DNA of 64,000 nt, from the NCBI GenBank assembly GCA_023897205.1, contig JAHWDD010000006.1, positions 2,170,001-2,234,000 on the forward strand. Direction: 5' to 3'. The DNA is from Exophiala sp. HKRS030. Its lineage: Eukaryota; Ascomycota; Eurotiomycetes; Chaetothyriales; Herpotrichiellaceae. Positions 21,680 through 33,423 of this stretch are shown piece after piece (positions within the stretch are counted from its first letter, which is position 1; the number at the start of each line of letters is the position of its first letter). The position numbers and the translations under genes were made by a program. The notes under the pieces are model-generated. The model was given only the letters and a program-made list of their open reading frames with translations, was not told the origin of the DNA and ran no database searches.

Positions 21680-23561
21680 ATGGCCAGCAACATCATCGGA
21701 AACAGAAACAGTACCCCCGAGGCATCCAAGACATCTCTTCGACCTCCAACCTCGAGAACAATCGGCTCGAGCAGCGCTCACAATCAACCTGTCAGATCCT
21801 CCGCAGACATGTCATTTACGTCCCCGCTCTCAGCGCGTTCTATCCGTCCTGCTTCTGAAGTGCTCTACAATCAACAATCACAACAAGGCGGTTTGGACGA
21901 TTCGAGCAGGTTGGGTGAACAATGGATTCAGGATATTGAACAATATGAGACCATGCTCGAGGAGATGGCCGCAGCTACCCTGGATCAGGATTTCAAGGAC
22001 GAACTAAGCGCAATTGAACAATGGTTTCGAGTCTTGAGTGAGGCTGAGCGTACGGCTGCGACCTATGCTCTGATCCAGCAGACAACTCAAATGCAGCAGC
22101 GCTTCTTTGCTCAGGTTCTGAACCAGATGTCAAAGAGTCATCCCATCTCAGGTGTCTTGTCTCCTGCAAATTTCGGCGAGAAAGACCCCATGTCCAGCCG
22201 GCTAAGCGATGCCATGTCCAAGTTGAACGTTGACGACAGACGGACATCCATGGGCCGCCCACCAGTCTCACCTGCTGGCAATAAGCGGAACTCGGGTCTG
22301 GATCAGTCGACGATCCATGCCATGTTTCCCGACGCTGTCGCTGCCATCCAGCAGCAAAAGGCTGAATATGCACAGCAGACAGGAAATCCTCCCCCTTCCA
22401 ACAGGAACAGTATTGTTATAGGAGATAGGACCTCGCTGGTTGCGCCCACCATATCTGCTCCCAGAGAGAATAAGACTGAAGCGTTGAGCTGGCGTCAAGG
22501 AGGAGATTCTCAACAGCCTCCCATTTCTCGACCAAAGTCTTCTTCCGGCCATCACTCGCAAATGCCGATGGGACAATTTAGCCAGCCCCCTGCATCTGCC
22601 TCCCTGCGTTCTCCACGTCCTCTGGGCGCCCCCGCTGGTAATATCCAAAGTACTACTCTGACTGCCCCAGAGCCGACTGAAATGCCAATGCTATCGCCCT
22701 ACAACGTCGGTAATCAAAGCTGGGCCTCGATGACTAATACTCCAATGGTTCCCAACTTCAATCAAACTAACACCCACAATGACATGGTTGCCAATGCTAC
22801 TGCCATGAAGCTTGCTGCTTTGTCCACGGTCACGAACCGCATTGCCCTTGATGACGCAAAGAAGTTCCGGCGAGCTCGATCGAACGAACCTTCACCACAA
22901 AGTCATCCGCCCCTAACTCCTGGTCTTCAATCTAGTGGCATACCTGGAATCAATACGATCATGGTTAACGACCAAGGTCAGATCCTGAATGCTCAACAAG
23001 TTGCCGCCATTCAGGCACAACAAATTGCGGCGAATCAGGGTCGTCGTTCGCGACCAAATTCTCCAGGCATCCCCTTGCAAACCCCTATGGGGCAGAGCTT
23101 TGCTTCCCCTCAGCATAACGGTTTCTTGGCCGCGTATGATGGAAATCCAATCATGATGGGTGGCGGCATGCCTGGTCTCATTCCCACCATAGGTTCGTTT
23201 GGCGGAGGAGAAGGTTATCTCTCAGATCATTCGGAGATAGCCCGCGGGCGCTCTCCTCGTGGACGTCGTGGAAGCTCGAAGCCTCCCGAGGATCCTACCG
23301 ACCCCGGCTTGCTCCAAGACATCCCATCTTGGCTCAGATCGTTACGCCTTCACAAATATACGGACAATTTGAAGGACCTCAAGTGGCAGGAATTGATCGA
23401 ACTAGATGACAAGGGATTAGAGGCTCGCGGGGTCAATGCTCTCGGTGCGCGAAATAAAATGCTCAAGGTATGCTATGCCGCCCTCCTGGCCGAATCCCTT
23501 TTCTAACTTTCCACAGGTTTTCGAACAAGTCAAGGAGGCACAATCCGAGGGCAAGCTTTAG
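21680..23561 (+). CDS. VTS1: RNA-binding post-transcriptional regulator Vts1 (SAM domain)
   Basis: Two exons (21680-23467, 23517-23561) give 610 residues. The C-terminus is a SAM domain (about 540-605) beginning [19 protein letters not shown], with the [20 protein letters not shown] core. The last 15 residues ([14 protein letters not shown] after the Lys) come from a 45-bp terminal exon. Vts1/Smaug proteins bind CNGG-loop hairpins in mRNAs and recruit the Ccr4-Not deadenylase in the cytoplasm. The N-terminal half contains a conserved alpha-helical segment ([20 protein letters not shown]) and long Pro/Gln/Ser-rich linkers. ATG 21680 is preferred over the frame's earlier Met at 21560, because the extra 40 residues look like untranslated leader. 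Confidence 0.93.
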
Positions 23562-24350
23562 AGAGGCATATGCTTGACGTCTGACCCTTTTCTTGATAGC
23601 CAATACCCCAAGTTCAAGCGTTTCGGCAATTTGTTGACGATCTGAAGCGAGTACGGAGCTGGGACTTCGTTTTAAGTGACGGCCGAAATATCCTGATCTT
23701 CAACCCCGTGCTGAGTTTCTGGCACGCATGCTGAGCTAATCAAATCCCCATCATCCAAAAATGAGCAATCAACTTGTAAGCTTTTCACCACGACTTTGAA
23801 CACCAACATCTCCGCTAATTGTCAAGTCCGCCGGGCGACACTTGTTCTTCTTCACGACCTGGACGTTTTATATAGCGTGACGAGATAACCCACATACGAT
23901 TTTTCTATGTGAATCAAAAGAACACTTGACTTTGATTTTTTTGGATTGTAAAACAAACTTGGTTTTCGTGATATGCGTGCACAAACGAAGTACAGATAAG
24001 CATCATAATATACTTGGTATCCTTGGTTGAGAGCGGGTTGCTGTTCTCGACAATCTTATTAGGTATGTTAGGGCTGATCTCCCAGCCTTGTCGTTAGCAC
24101 TGGTGGACCTGCCAAGAGGTTTCGCTGGGGATCCTCCTTTGCAACCTCATCCGACAACCTGCTTCTTTACAGTCAGGCTGCGCTGCATTCTCTACAACGT
24201 ATCCGTACTCCGTACCTCATTGATTTTCTGAGAGTTTCAAGCTTCGACAAGTCTCCAGAGAAAGGCTCCAGAGAAAAACTCCCCGTCAGAACTCCCCGCC
24301 GCACTCACCCAAGAGTGACTATTTTCCTTTGCACATCTCCCACCACCACC
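23562..24350. other. Intergenic between VTS1 and EMC6
   Basis: This holds the VTS1 3' flank and the EMC6 promoter. One TACTCCGTA motif occurs at 24206-24214. No gene is seen. Confidence 0.5.
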
Positions 24351-24826
24351 ATGGCGCCATCACCGCATGAGCTGTCGTTTTTACTGGACCCTCTTGTCCC
24401 AGAATCACTCACCCACAATACAAGGGTACATTACTACACCACCACACCCCCACACTTCGTACAGAGGTTGAACTAACAGTGAATGTTGTTATTGTTCTCT
24501 AGACACTATCTAACATCCGGTCGATCTCTGGCCTCTTACTCGGCATCGCCGCTGGCATTCTCGGTCTCGAATCGCTCCAGGGTTTCGGGTTCTATCTCGC
24601 CGCGAACATGATCCTTTCCGCTCTCGTTTATTCCTTGCTTGCGGGGGCGACACCACAAAAATATTTCGCTGGCACTTCGGGCACGAGAGGGTTGAATGAG
24701 AATGGAAAAGGAAGGAACCAAGGCAGTGGTGCGTGGAGGGAGATATGGCTCGGTGGAGGGCTGTTTACGGACGCCCTCAGTGGGTTCGTGCTGGGATGGG
24801 CCGGTGTTGGAGGTGTGATACGATGA
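24351..24826 (+). CDS. EMC6: ER membrane protein complex subunit 6
   Basis: Two exons (24351-24425, 24503-24826) encode a 132-residue membrane protein. After a short polar N-terminus, the intron-spanning segment reads HNTRTLSNIRSISGLLLGI. It continues into a hydrophobic hairpin (AAGILGLESLQGFGFYLAAN, then MILSALVYSLLAG) and, after a Gly/Asn linker, a last helix near ALSGFVLGWAGVGGVI. This is the pattern of Emc6, a core membrane subunit of the EMC insertase that places tail-anchored and multipass proteins in the ER membrane. The 77-bp intron hides the gene in simple frame scans. Both splice sites are canonical. Confidence 0.9.
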
Positions 24827-25159
24827 GAAGGTGTTGATTGGGAGAAGTAATTGGTCACGCACTTGACGCTGAGGCTGTCGGTTTGGCATGGTCCAGAATG
24901 CAATTCACTCGTATCCATCCGGCAGCGTCCTCGAGGCTGGCCACTGAGAGCACCTGATTTTGGGTTGTGTATGCTTGCCATTCATCCAGACAATGATAAG
25001 GTCAGTGCAAGAAGACCCTCCATGGAACGGATATTAGTCGACGCCGACACTCTTGGTCGCTCAACACGACTGCGTGGTGAATGGTGCACAAGGCTCATAT
25101 GCTGGTATTGGAAGTCAGCACATCACAGAAGCTATTATTTTCGCCTGGAGGCAATGAAA
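24827..25159. other. Intergenic, nothing recognised
   Basis: A 333-base stretch after EMC6 without supported features. Confidence 0.4.
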
Positions 25160-25756
25160 CTAGACGTTGTTGCAAGTCCTCAGATTCGGAGTCTTCGCTA
25201 CCATCTGGTCAACGGTGCAATGGCCCTTCGAGACAGAACACTTTCCGCCCCCTTCACGGAACGAAAAGACGTGCTCTAAGCCTGGTCCTTGCATCAGTGG
25301 CAGCACTGCATTGGACAACATTGGCATCCCCGGTCCTGGATGCCAAACTTCCCCTTTTTTACGAGTCCTCTGCTGTGATTCCTTTGACTGTTCCTCAACG
25401 CCTCTGCCTTCCTGAATGGGTCTGAAATGGAGGTCATGGTCATGGCCACAATTGTTTTCGGCGATCAGATTGATGTTCGACTGGGGCAATGTAGGTCGTC
25501 CTCTCGGGGTATTGGAAGTAGGGTGATGCTTCAAGGTCGAACGAGCGTGAGAGTCAAAACAGAGCTATGCCATTCGAGGGCTGTCGTGCAATTGGCCTGA
25601 TGAGCTTGTCAAAACATTGTCGGTCTGCGAACGCCGACAACCAAGAGACATACGAATGAAGGTACGCATCTCTCGAGATGCATACCATGTTTGACCTATG
25701 GCCAGGACGATGGCAAGAGCCAAACCAACAATAGCGAGGACCTCATCTGCCGACAT
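25160..25756 (-). CDS. Possible small single-span membrane protein (uncertain)
   Basis: A frame starting at ATG 25756 encodes MSADEVLAIVGLALAIVLAI, a convincing transmembrane helix, followed by a basic stretch (YASREMRTFIRMSLGCRR). It stops at 25565. The same frame reopens at once and runs to 25160 with a Pro/Gly/His-rich sequence. A 51-bp intron (25565-25615) with a weak GTTTTG donor would join them in frame to about 180 residues. I do not recognise the protein. If the intron is not real, the gene is only 25565-25756 (63 residues). It may also be a chance frame. Confidence 0.3.
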
Positions 25757-25950
25757 CGAAGGATGCATTGGTAGCAATTGTAATCGAGGTGCTCGAGTGA
25801 AGGAATTGAAGCAAGTATAGTATGATTATTGATCCAGATATGAGATAAAGTAGGCTAGGCAACAAATGCTGCAAAGTTTTGGTGTGAGGATTAATATGTC
25901 GCAATGACTTCTCTGGAATCAAAAGGCAAGACGGCATTTATATATACATA

Positions 25951-26066
25951 CGACATTTGTGACCCCGTAACGAACATCTGCACTGAATCTGACCCCCAAG
26001 TGTGGCCAGGTACGCACTTGGGGGTCAGATTCAGTGCAGATGTTCGTTACGGGGTCACAAATGTCG
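25951..26066. repeat. Perfect 52-bp inverted repeat with 12-nt loop
   Basis: The left arm (25951-26002) is the exact reverse complement of the right arm (26015-26066), separated by the 12 bases 26003-26014. The arm begins CGACATTTGTGACCCCG and ends GACCCCCAAGTG. Consequently both strands show nearly the same translated peptide. Complementarity stops abruptly on both sides, and I saw no flanking target-site duplication. As RNA it would form a continuous 52-bp duplex. It could be a small-RNA precursor, a fold-back element remnant or a sequencing/assembly fold-back. Confidence 0.95.
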
Positions 26067-26725
26067 GGTATATTTGGCCAACCAGACGGCTTGCAGATGT
26101 TCAAGATTCACCGTCTCTTATACATAGCCTCTCATTAACAAGGCGCTAATCACTAAATCGTATCGGTCGTGAATCTTGGCCAAATACAGAGTATACCCAA
26201 CATTGTGATTTTATAGCATGCATGAAGGGCCCCCAGCTAGTTAAGGTCAGTATGTACACACATGCGTGGTGCAAAATCACAACGTTGGGCATACTCCTTA
26301 TTTGAGAAGATTCGTTTCTCATCATCGATCTGTAACTAAAAAAAAAGCCATCAACACCTGTTTGGTTGTTCCAAAGAAAAAAAAGGGCAAAAACAATCAA
26401 CAATTAGGATTCGCTGCTCGTCACCGACGCAACTACTAACTAATCGGCTTGTGGCTTAAGTACGGCTGAGCGAACGGGAAGCCCTGTTTTCCACAACCTG
26501 TGGTCGATTGCGAAGGCCAATCTGCGCAGACTATTGATCAAGCTAGAAAATTCCCGAAGTACGTCAAGGAACACAAAATCAATATACGATTATTCGGCCT
26601 TACTAGCTTCCACATGCCGCATCCTCTGTCCCCTTCAAATGGTGTTCTCCTGAGAGCTATCCTCGCTATACTTATGAATTGACAGAGCACAGAATGTGCT
26701 TTAGAGGCTTTTCATCCATCCCTGT
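26067..26725. other. Intergenic before the catabolic cluster
   Basis: AT-rich sequence between the hairpin and the 3' end of the first cluster gene. It has short A runs near 26337 and 26380 and no gene. Confidence 0.45.
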
Positions 26726-28058
26726 TCATAAATCGTTCCAGGATAAAACAGGCTTGACAACACGCCCAGCCTTGAGATCCGTAATGGCCTGATCCAGCTG
26801 TGTTGCCGGGTAGATTTTCATCAGTTTTTCCACTGGAAGCTGTCCTTGTTGGTGGAGCTGGATCAGGCGAGGTAGCGATTCCTGTGGGTTGGAATATCCG
26901 GCAATGACCCCCACGATCTTCTTACACGACAGCAGCAGATCCAGCGGGTCGAGGGAAAGATGATGTTCCGGACGGGGAACCCCTACCAGCGCCATGGTGC
27001 CGCCGTGACTGAGAGCGGCGACACCCCGTTCGATGACTGTCGTGACACCGGTGGTCTCTAGTATCTGGTCGACGCCCTCGGGTAGGATATCGCGGATGGC
27101 GGTGGCAATGTCCGAGATCGAAGACGAAGACGAGTCAATGGTATGCGTGGCCCCGACCTCTTTAGCCAGTTCGAGTTTGGCCGTTACGACGTCTATCGCG
27201 ATGATGCGCCTCACACCCAGCGCTCTTGCAGCCATGATGGCCGCCAAACCGACAGCGCCCGCACCCGCGACAGCCAGAGAAGTGCCTTCCCGTGGCTGTA
27301 ATACATCCAACACTGTCGATGCACCTGTGTTGTAGCCACAGCCCAATGGTGCCAGTGCAGCCATGGTATTCGGTTCCAAGTCGCCGTCATGCGCAATAAC
27401 TGATTGTTCCCGGACGATCGACAGTCTGGAGAAGGAAGACTGGCCGAAGAACTGAGCTCTCACTGACTCTCCGGTGGCCGCCAGTCGAGCGGGACTACTG
27501 CCATCTCCAAGAAGTCGACCGCCTGTGAAATTGACGGGCGTCATCTCTGGGCATGACCCGAGCTGACCCTCGTGGCAGAACCGGCAATGGCGACAGGTGT
27601 TGAATGACAAGAACACAGGTCGACCAATCCTCAAGCGTGGGTTTAGGACACTGCATCCCACCCTTCGAACGATTCCGCAGCCTTCGTGTCCCAAGATGAT
27701 GGGATATGTTGCCCCCGGCATCACGCCATGCTGAACTAAAAGATCCTGAGCGGAAATGCCTATCAGCAACAGAATATAAGAAACAAGTCACGATGAGCCA
27801 GACACTCACCGTATGACAAACGCCGGAATACATCACTTCTACCAACACCTCGTTATCCCGGACTTCGTCCAAAATGATCTGAGTTAGTTTGAATGGGGCT
27901 CCGCGAGTTCCCACCACCAATGCCTGAGTGGGAATGTTACGGAGTGGAAGAGAGTCTTGATTGTCCTGGCGACCGTTCTCTGCTGCCATGGTCACTACCG
28001 GTGGGTTTCTCTCTCTCGACCGTGCGAGTTTTGGGGTTGTCTCAATAGCCTCTGGCAT
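26726..28058 (-). CDS. Aryl-alcohol (benzyl-alcohol type) zinc dehydrogenase, cluster gene 1
   Basis: Two exons (28058-27810, 27745-26726) give 422 residues of the zinc-dependent medium-chain alcohol dehydrogenases. The intron-spanning CHTD supplies the catalytic zinc cysteine, and GHEGCG the zinc histidine with its neighbouring glutamate. The structural zinc loop is CRHCRFCHEGQLGSC. The NAD fold starts at VAGAGAVGLAAIMAARALG, followed by IDVV with an acidic residue that favours NAD. The FFGQSSFS segment is shared with the second dehydrogenase of the cluster (43063-44322) and is typical of aryl-alcohol dehydrogenases, which interconvert benzyl-type alcohols and aldehydes. The polar N-terminal extension is unusual, and a start at Met 24 (27989) would give a standard 399 residues. 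It forms the left border of the cluster. Confidence 0.88.
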
Positions 28059-28712
28059 GTGAGTTTGGCGGAAAGCTTCAGATGCTTGTCACAGGATCTG
28101 TACTTATTGCGTTCGCGGTCCTTGACCAAAATCCTTCTGCCCTATACTCCTTTCGCTCTACGGACACTAGTACGCAATTTGCTTTTGGAAAGAAAGATTC
28201 CATATAATGAGTTATCGGTAGTATCTGGACTTAACATTTAATTGCGGTGAGTTGGTCCGTTGTGACGCGCTTGTCCTTCGGAGGCACGTCCCGCGCGAGT
28301 TCTCTTCATTCGTTGCACCTTTGTGTTTCTCCCGAATCGGCCGGCAGTCTGTTGTTGCTAAGCAAGCCAGAAACCATCTGAGACGACCAATTGCTCAGTC
28401 CCTGTCTAATTCCCAGAAATAGCGAACGAATGTAAACAGGCCAGACACATACACGCTGGCCGGGCTTCCTAGAATACCAATCTTCATGCTCTAACCGGCC
28501 AAGGAAAAGCTTACTAGTCTATGACATCCATTCGATCTACAATAACTCGATAGATCCTGGCCGCATTCTGTGTGATCCGTGCCGAGAGTGGGCAGAAAGG
28601 TCTATCCGATCCTAGCCTTGCAATAGCAAAGGAGCCACATCAGATACGAGTATCACAACCATCTTTCCCCCAGTACCACACCTCTGTATTCAATCTCACC
28701 CCTCGCGATCAA
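28059..28712. promoter_or_regulatory. Promoter region of cluster gene 1
   Basis: A 654-bp spacer between the dehydrogenase start and the 3' end of the MFS gene, both on the minus strand. It contains one CGG-N9-CCG site, listed separately. No gene is seen in it. Confidence 0.55.
28279..28293. promoter_or_regulatory. CGG-N9-CCG site, dehydrogenase 1 promoter
   Basis: CGGAGGCACGTCCCG lies 221 bp upstream of the dehydrogenase ATG at 28058. It is one of ten such sites in the cluster promoters and a candidate operator for the Zn2Cys6 regulator at 33553-36669. Confidence 0.55.
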
Positions 28713-30898
28713 TCAGAAGTCGTGGACTTTAGAGCTCCTCGTCCAGCGTCTGCATCTCTTCCCGAAGAACCAAAATACCACGATACCAAGGAGAGGAATT
28801 CCGATGGTCAAAGCCATCAGCATCATGACTGGCGGAATATAGCCACTTCGGATTGCCCAGTCATTGATGTAGTATGTCATTCCGTACTGGAGAGACGCAG
28901 CGTTAGTTCAGACGTTTGGTGCGAGAGGGGAGGGGGCCCCGGGCCCTACCGCGAACGTATTCTTGAGAACGGTTGCTACAACCATGATCTCACCAGCAAC
29001 GGGCTTGTATGAGTCCACTGCATACTGAGGATCCGAAGTATCAGCACCAAATGTCACCTATAGAGTGTTATCTGGGTACTTACAGTAATGCCAATGGTGG
29101 GAATAGCCATGACCATTGTACCGGAAAAGCCGAAGCCAACGATGACGATAACCTCCCAAGGCCATTTGTGCTGGAATCCCAGGGCAGAAACCTGAAAGTT
29201 GTCAAAATGTTAGAAGGGACATCCATGGTGATGCATGGCAGTGTGTATACATACAGTCATTCCGATCAGGCCAATGAGGACAAAAGGTAAAAGAGAAAGC
29301 AATCTCATCTCCGGCTCTCGAACGCCACGATTTCTCTTGGTCAATACCATCGAAGTCCAGTCGGAGAGTGGACCGGCCGTGAACAGGCCGAAAATGCCTC
29401 CTCCCATGAGGGCGAAATTTGTGTACCCCACCGACGAAGGGGCAAAATCGAAAGGGGGTCCCGAGAAGGCAGGGCTCTCCAGTAAATTGAGCACCAGCAG
29501 CGCACATGCAGGGAACGCCGTGCAGCAAGCTGCGAAGATGACAATGGGGAAAGTGGCAATGTAAAACGGAACGGCTACGTCCCGGGGGAGTCTCTGTAAG
29601 CCGATTTTATCAATCTCGAACCAGACATTCCACCGCTGATTGTTGCTGGGAGAGCCTTTCCCAAAGAATGGGCTTACACGCGGTTGTGCTTGTTCGATGG
29701 CTGTGGCGGTGGCTGGGGAGGCAGACGGTAGTTGGACCTCTTGAAATTCGTTAAAATGGCCGATCTCTGTCTTCACCGCACCAGTGGGAGATGGTTCTAT
29801 GATATCTGTGGCCCGGGCTAGATCAAGTAGCGCATTGTCCCGGTGATATTTGGTCTCGGGGAAGAAAAGAACCAGCATGACAAAGCTGGTCTACATCAAG
29901 GTCACCAGCTTAGGTCAATATCGCTGCTTGACAGGACGAGGTAGAAGATAACTTACACATTGCATGATTGTGGTCAGCCAGAAGAACCACCGCCAAGTTG
30001 CATATTCGGCCAATGTACCCGCTATAACTGGCCCGAGCCAGGCACCGGTGAAGAAGGCCCAACTGGGAGTCGAATTCTCAGCAGCCGCGACTTGACCAAG
30101 GAGCTTCCAAGCCAAAAGGAAGGGCGACTCACAAATAGACACCCATCCATCTCCCTCTTTCATGGAGGAAGACCAGATCAGCGATGACCAAAGGCATCAG
30201 ACTCTCGCTGGTGGCGGCTCCGATGCCGATCAGTGCCCGGCCTCCCAACATTGACTTGTATGACTGTGCCAGTGCCTCCCAGATGTTGGCTGCGATGCAG
30301 ATGAGACTACAAGCTAGTGCGGTAGGACGACGGCCAAGCACATTGGCGCAGGGTATGATTGCGAAGTTGGCATATCCAAGAGCTAGGATGCAGACTCCGG
30401 TCTAGATGGAGGAACAGGTCAGCGGGGGATTTCTTGAGGGCAGCACATGCGAAGGAACTCACCAATAACGCGACTTTTGTGATGTTGACGTTGAATTCTG
30501 CCATCAGAACCGGAGTCATGGGCGAGATGGAGAGTGAAGTGAAATTTCCCAAAAACATGTACGCTGCTGTATTGGCCAGGATGGTCCTTTTCCAAGCAGG
30601 ACTCCAGTTCTGGAACGAAACAAATAAGCATGTTCCTGTTGGTAGACTTCGGAAGGGTTCATCCTACCAAAGGATCGTGAAGATCATCATGCGGTTGGGG
30701 TACCAACACCACATTCTCCTTGCCACCATGGACAAAATGTGCCCCTTCGAAGTCGGCCAAGACTTCAGTGCCTGGGACGATGTCTACGTGAAGACGATTC
30801 GACACCTCCTGAACGACGTCCCCATGGCTGGCAGCATTGCCATTGGAAAACATGTTGCAAAAGGTAATATCTTGCAATACTGTGGCTGTGGAGTCCAC
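28713..30898 (-). CDS. MFS transporter (DHA1-like), cluster gene 2
   Basis: Eight exons (30898-30668, 30609-30463, 30401-30133, 30062-29957, 29890-29255, 29191-29084, 29024-28950, 28886-28713) join to 581 residues with all frames closing. The N-terminal cytoplasmic part ends in PQPHDDLHDPLNWSPAWKR, the typical entry of fungal drug:H+ antiporter-like transporters, and is followed by SNFTSLS-like first-helix residues (GNFTSLSISPMTPVL). The inter-helix motif is LGRRPTA and motif C-like residues lie in ATWRWFFW. A long central loop (about residues 270-330) separates the two six-helix halves. The last helix is followed by a basic tail. It probably moves the cluster's aromatic substrate or a toxic intermediate across the plasma membrane. 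It is transcribed divergently from the aldehyde dehydrogenase gene, with 310 bp between the starts. Confidence 0.88.
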
Positions 30899-31061
30899 AA
30901 TGCTTCGAACAATGGCAGTTCCTTCTGATCTTCTCCGAATGCCTGGTGATAGGGCTGGCGAGGGATGGAGTTTCCCTTATAGAAGGACTAGAGAACCCTG
31001 GGAATCATGCGGAGAATCGTGTAGAGGCTTCACCACTCCAGGCCCGTTGTTCCAATCACAG

Positions 31062-31076
31062 CGGAGGGCAGCGCCG
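31062..31076. promoter_or_regulatory. CGG-N9-CCG site, MFS1/aldehyde dehydrogenase promoter
   Basis: CGGAGGGCAGCGCCG lies in the 310-bp spacer between the two divergent starts. It is 132 bp before the aldehyde dehydrogenase ATG (31209) and 163 bp before the transporter ATG (30898). Confidence 0.55.
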
Positions 31077-31208
31077 AAGAAGCGGAGCGCCCAAGCCGAG
31101 TCGGTCCTCTAAGACAGGGTATGAATTCGTTCTTGAGAGGTCGAAGTTCGAAGAGGTAGTCTTCTCAATATCGACTCATCATCACTTGTCTAGATATTGT
31201 CCCTCAAT

Positions 31209-32906
31209 ATGAGTCTAAGCGTTGCAAACAGCAAGAGCCGGTCGATGGCTAAGATTCACTTATGGATCGATAATCAACAACATACTTCAGATATTGTTTT
31301 CCCCATTGTCAACAACGAAAGTGGTATCACGGTCCATGAAGCATATGGAGCAAACCCTGAGCTAGCAGTTCAAGCCGCGGAAAGTGCTAATAGGGCATTC
31401 TTCAGCTGGCGGAAGACTACTCCATGGTATCGACGCCAAATGCTGCTCAAGGCCGCTGACTACTTACGGCACAAGCGAGATCAAGTGGCGGATTTAATAC
31501 GTGTGAGTCTGGACCCACGACCTCAACAGGGCCATATACTGAGTTCGTGCCTCAGCTCGAGACTCCTGCACCAGATGTGACGATTGAAAAGGTCAATATA
31601 GATAGCTCCATCGAGCTCCTGGAGGAGTTGGCTGGGGCCATCACCATCGCCAGCGCAGGAGTCGTGCCACACACTCGTGATGCCAACACGATGGCCATGA
31701 TCATCAAAGAACCATACGGAGTCCATTTGGGCATTGCTCCGTGGAACGCGTCTCTGTTCCTAGCTATGCGGGCTGTCTTGACACCCATAGCCTGCGGCAA
31801 CACCGCTATCCTTAAAGCGTCCGAGTTCAGTCCAGCCATTCATCAGTGGATTGGGAAAATGCTTGCCGATGTGGGATTTCCTCCGGGCGTCCTCAACATC
31901 GTGCAGCATCGTCGGCAGGATGCGCCCCAGGTCTTGGAGGCTTTGATCGCCCACCGAGCGGTGAAAAAGGTCAATTTCACCGGAAGTACCGCCGTCGGGA
32001 GTATCGTGGCAGGCGTGGCAGCTCGATACTGCAAACCGACCTTGATGGAATTGGGAGGCAAAGCCCCTCAGGTGGTTCTTGAGGATGCAGATCTGGATGC
32101 TGCTGCCCAAGCTGCTGTTACTGGTGCCCTTTTACATGTAAGTAGATCGTACATTGAGTACCTCCATCCATGTGTTGGGGCATCAAACTAATCGGGAGGG
32201 ATCTGTTCAGCACGGTCAAATCTGCATGTCTACAGATGTTGTGATCGCTCATGCGTCCATCGCGAAAAAACTAACAGAAAAGATGGTCAGTATCACGGCA
32301 TCCTGGCCCATGACTTCTGCGGTGAGTGAAGCAGGAGTGGCAAAAACGGAGACCCTGATTCGAGATGCTCTTGCACACGGCTCCTCTTTGGCGAATCCAC
32401 CCCCGAACAACGACCAGGACTCCGTACTCCGAGAAGCACCTTCGAGGCTTCGTCCCGTTATATTGACCAAAGTCACCCCAAAGATGCGCATCTACCACGA
32501 AGAGAGTTTTGGGCCGGCAGTTTCAATCCTCGAGTTCGACAGTGACGATGAAGCTCTGAGGCTGGCCAATGAATCTATTTACGGTCTCTCAGCCAGCATT
32601 TTCACCGAGAATGTCCCTCGTGCGTTGAGGATTGCTAGACAGATCGACGCTGGGGCTGTCCATATTAACTCAATGTCCATTCACGATGAGCAACAACTCC
32701 CACACGGAGGCACAAAGTCAAGTGGTTGGGGTCGGTTTGGTGTTCCATGGAGTGAGCTCGCGCCCCTTTTTTCCCCCATTCTCATCTACTTTTTTGTCTG
32801 CTGTCTGCTGTCTGCTGATGTTCGGTAAATCTCGCTCGATATAGGTTTCGATGAATTCCTCCAGCTCAAAACTATCACGGTCACATCCAAGTATTTGGAA
32901 GCGTGA
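31209..32906 (+). CDS. Aldehyde dehydrogenase (vanillin/salicylaldehyde type), cluster gene 3
   Basis: Four exons (31209-31502, 31556-32137, 32211-32751, 32845-32906) give 492 residues, the standard aldehyde dehydrogenase length. Signposts in order are GVHLGIAPWNASLFLAMRA (the N-terminal signature), KKVNFTGSTAVGS (NAD-binding loop), LMELGGKAPQ with the general-base Glu, and GQICMST with the catalytic Cys. EESFGPAVSI and the final DEFLQLKTITV follow. The first intron has two possible acceptors. The one at 31555 is used because it aligns ADLIRLET with the family's usual spacing. Closest relatives by motif are fungal vanillin/salicylaldehyde dehydrogenases, which oxidise aromatic aldehydes to acids with NAD. 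Together with the two aryl-alcohol dehydrogenases it completes an alcohol-aldehyde-acid module. Confidence 0.9.
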
Positions 32907-33382
32907 TGATATGGATGTCATGGACGTTGGCATTACCGGTTGCGGAACTAATGGTAGTGATATCTCGTGTTTTGCAACCAAATCAGAACTCAACCATGAC
33001 CCTGCCAAACAACTCAGGCATGCTGATGCTAATACATGGATGTTGAAGTGCTGATCCCTGGGTGAAAAAGGCCCTTGATGTTACCAGTGTTATTAATAAT
33101 CCAGGTAGACCAGTTGCAGCTTGTATTAGATGATTTGACCTCCAATCAAGAGCAGACACACCCTGGGATCGAGGTTTACTGCACCGGAAGCTAGGCTATA
33201 GAATCTCGTTAGTACCAAGAGACACAACATATCTGAGCAGAATGGATAGGCAGAGCGTCTTTTGGCGTCTTCGACCTTGATGAAGTATCTCCACAGACGA
33301 AGCCGGGCCAGGGACAATCCGGGGGATGTCCAAGTGAGGAGGACCCAAAGACCTGCGGACCCCAGCCAATGGAAGCTGGGCT

Positions 33383-33397
33383 CGGAGACAGTCTCCG
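33383..33397. promoter_or_regulatory. CGG-N9-CCG site 1, regulator promoter
   Basis: CGGAGACAGTCTCCG is a perfect 15-bp inverted repeat (7-bp arms around one central base), 156 bp upstream of the regulator ATG. It suggests autoregulation. Confidence 0.6.
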
Positions 33398-33408
33398 GAC
33401 ACGTGCCT

Positions 33409-33423
33409 CGGAAGGGTCCTCCG
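33409..33423. promoter_or_regulatory. CGG-N9-CCG site 2, regulator promoter
   Basis: CGGAAGGGTCCTCCG starts 11 bases after site 1 ends and 130 bp upstream of the ATG. It closely resembles the sites at 42906 and 47467. Confidence 0.6.

Noticed and set aside
25951..26066. The inverted repeat as terminal repeats of a transposon
   Set aside because: Only 12 bases lie between the arms, there is no transposase frame, and no flanking target-site duplication was seen. It is a hairpin, not a pair of element ends.
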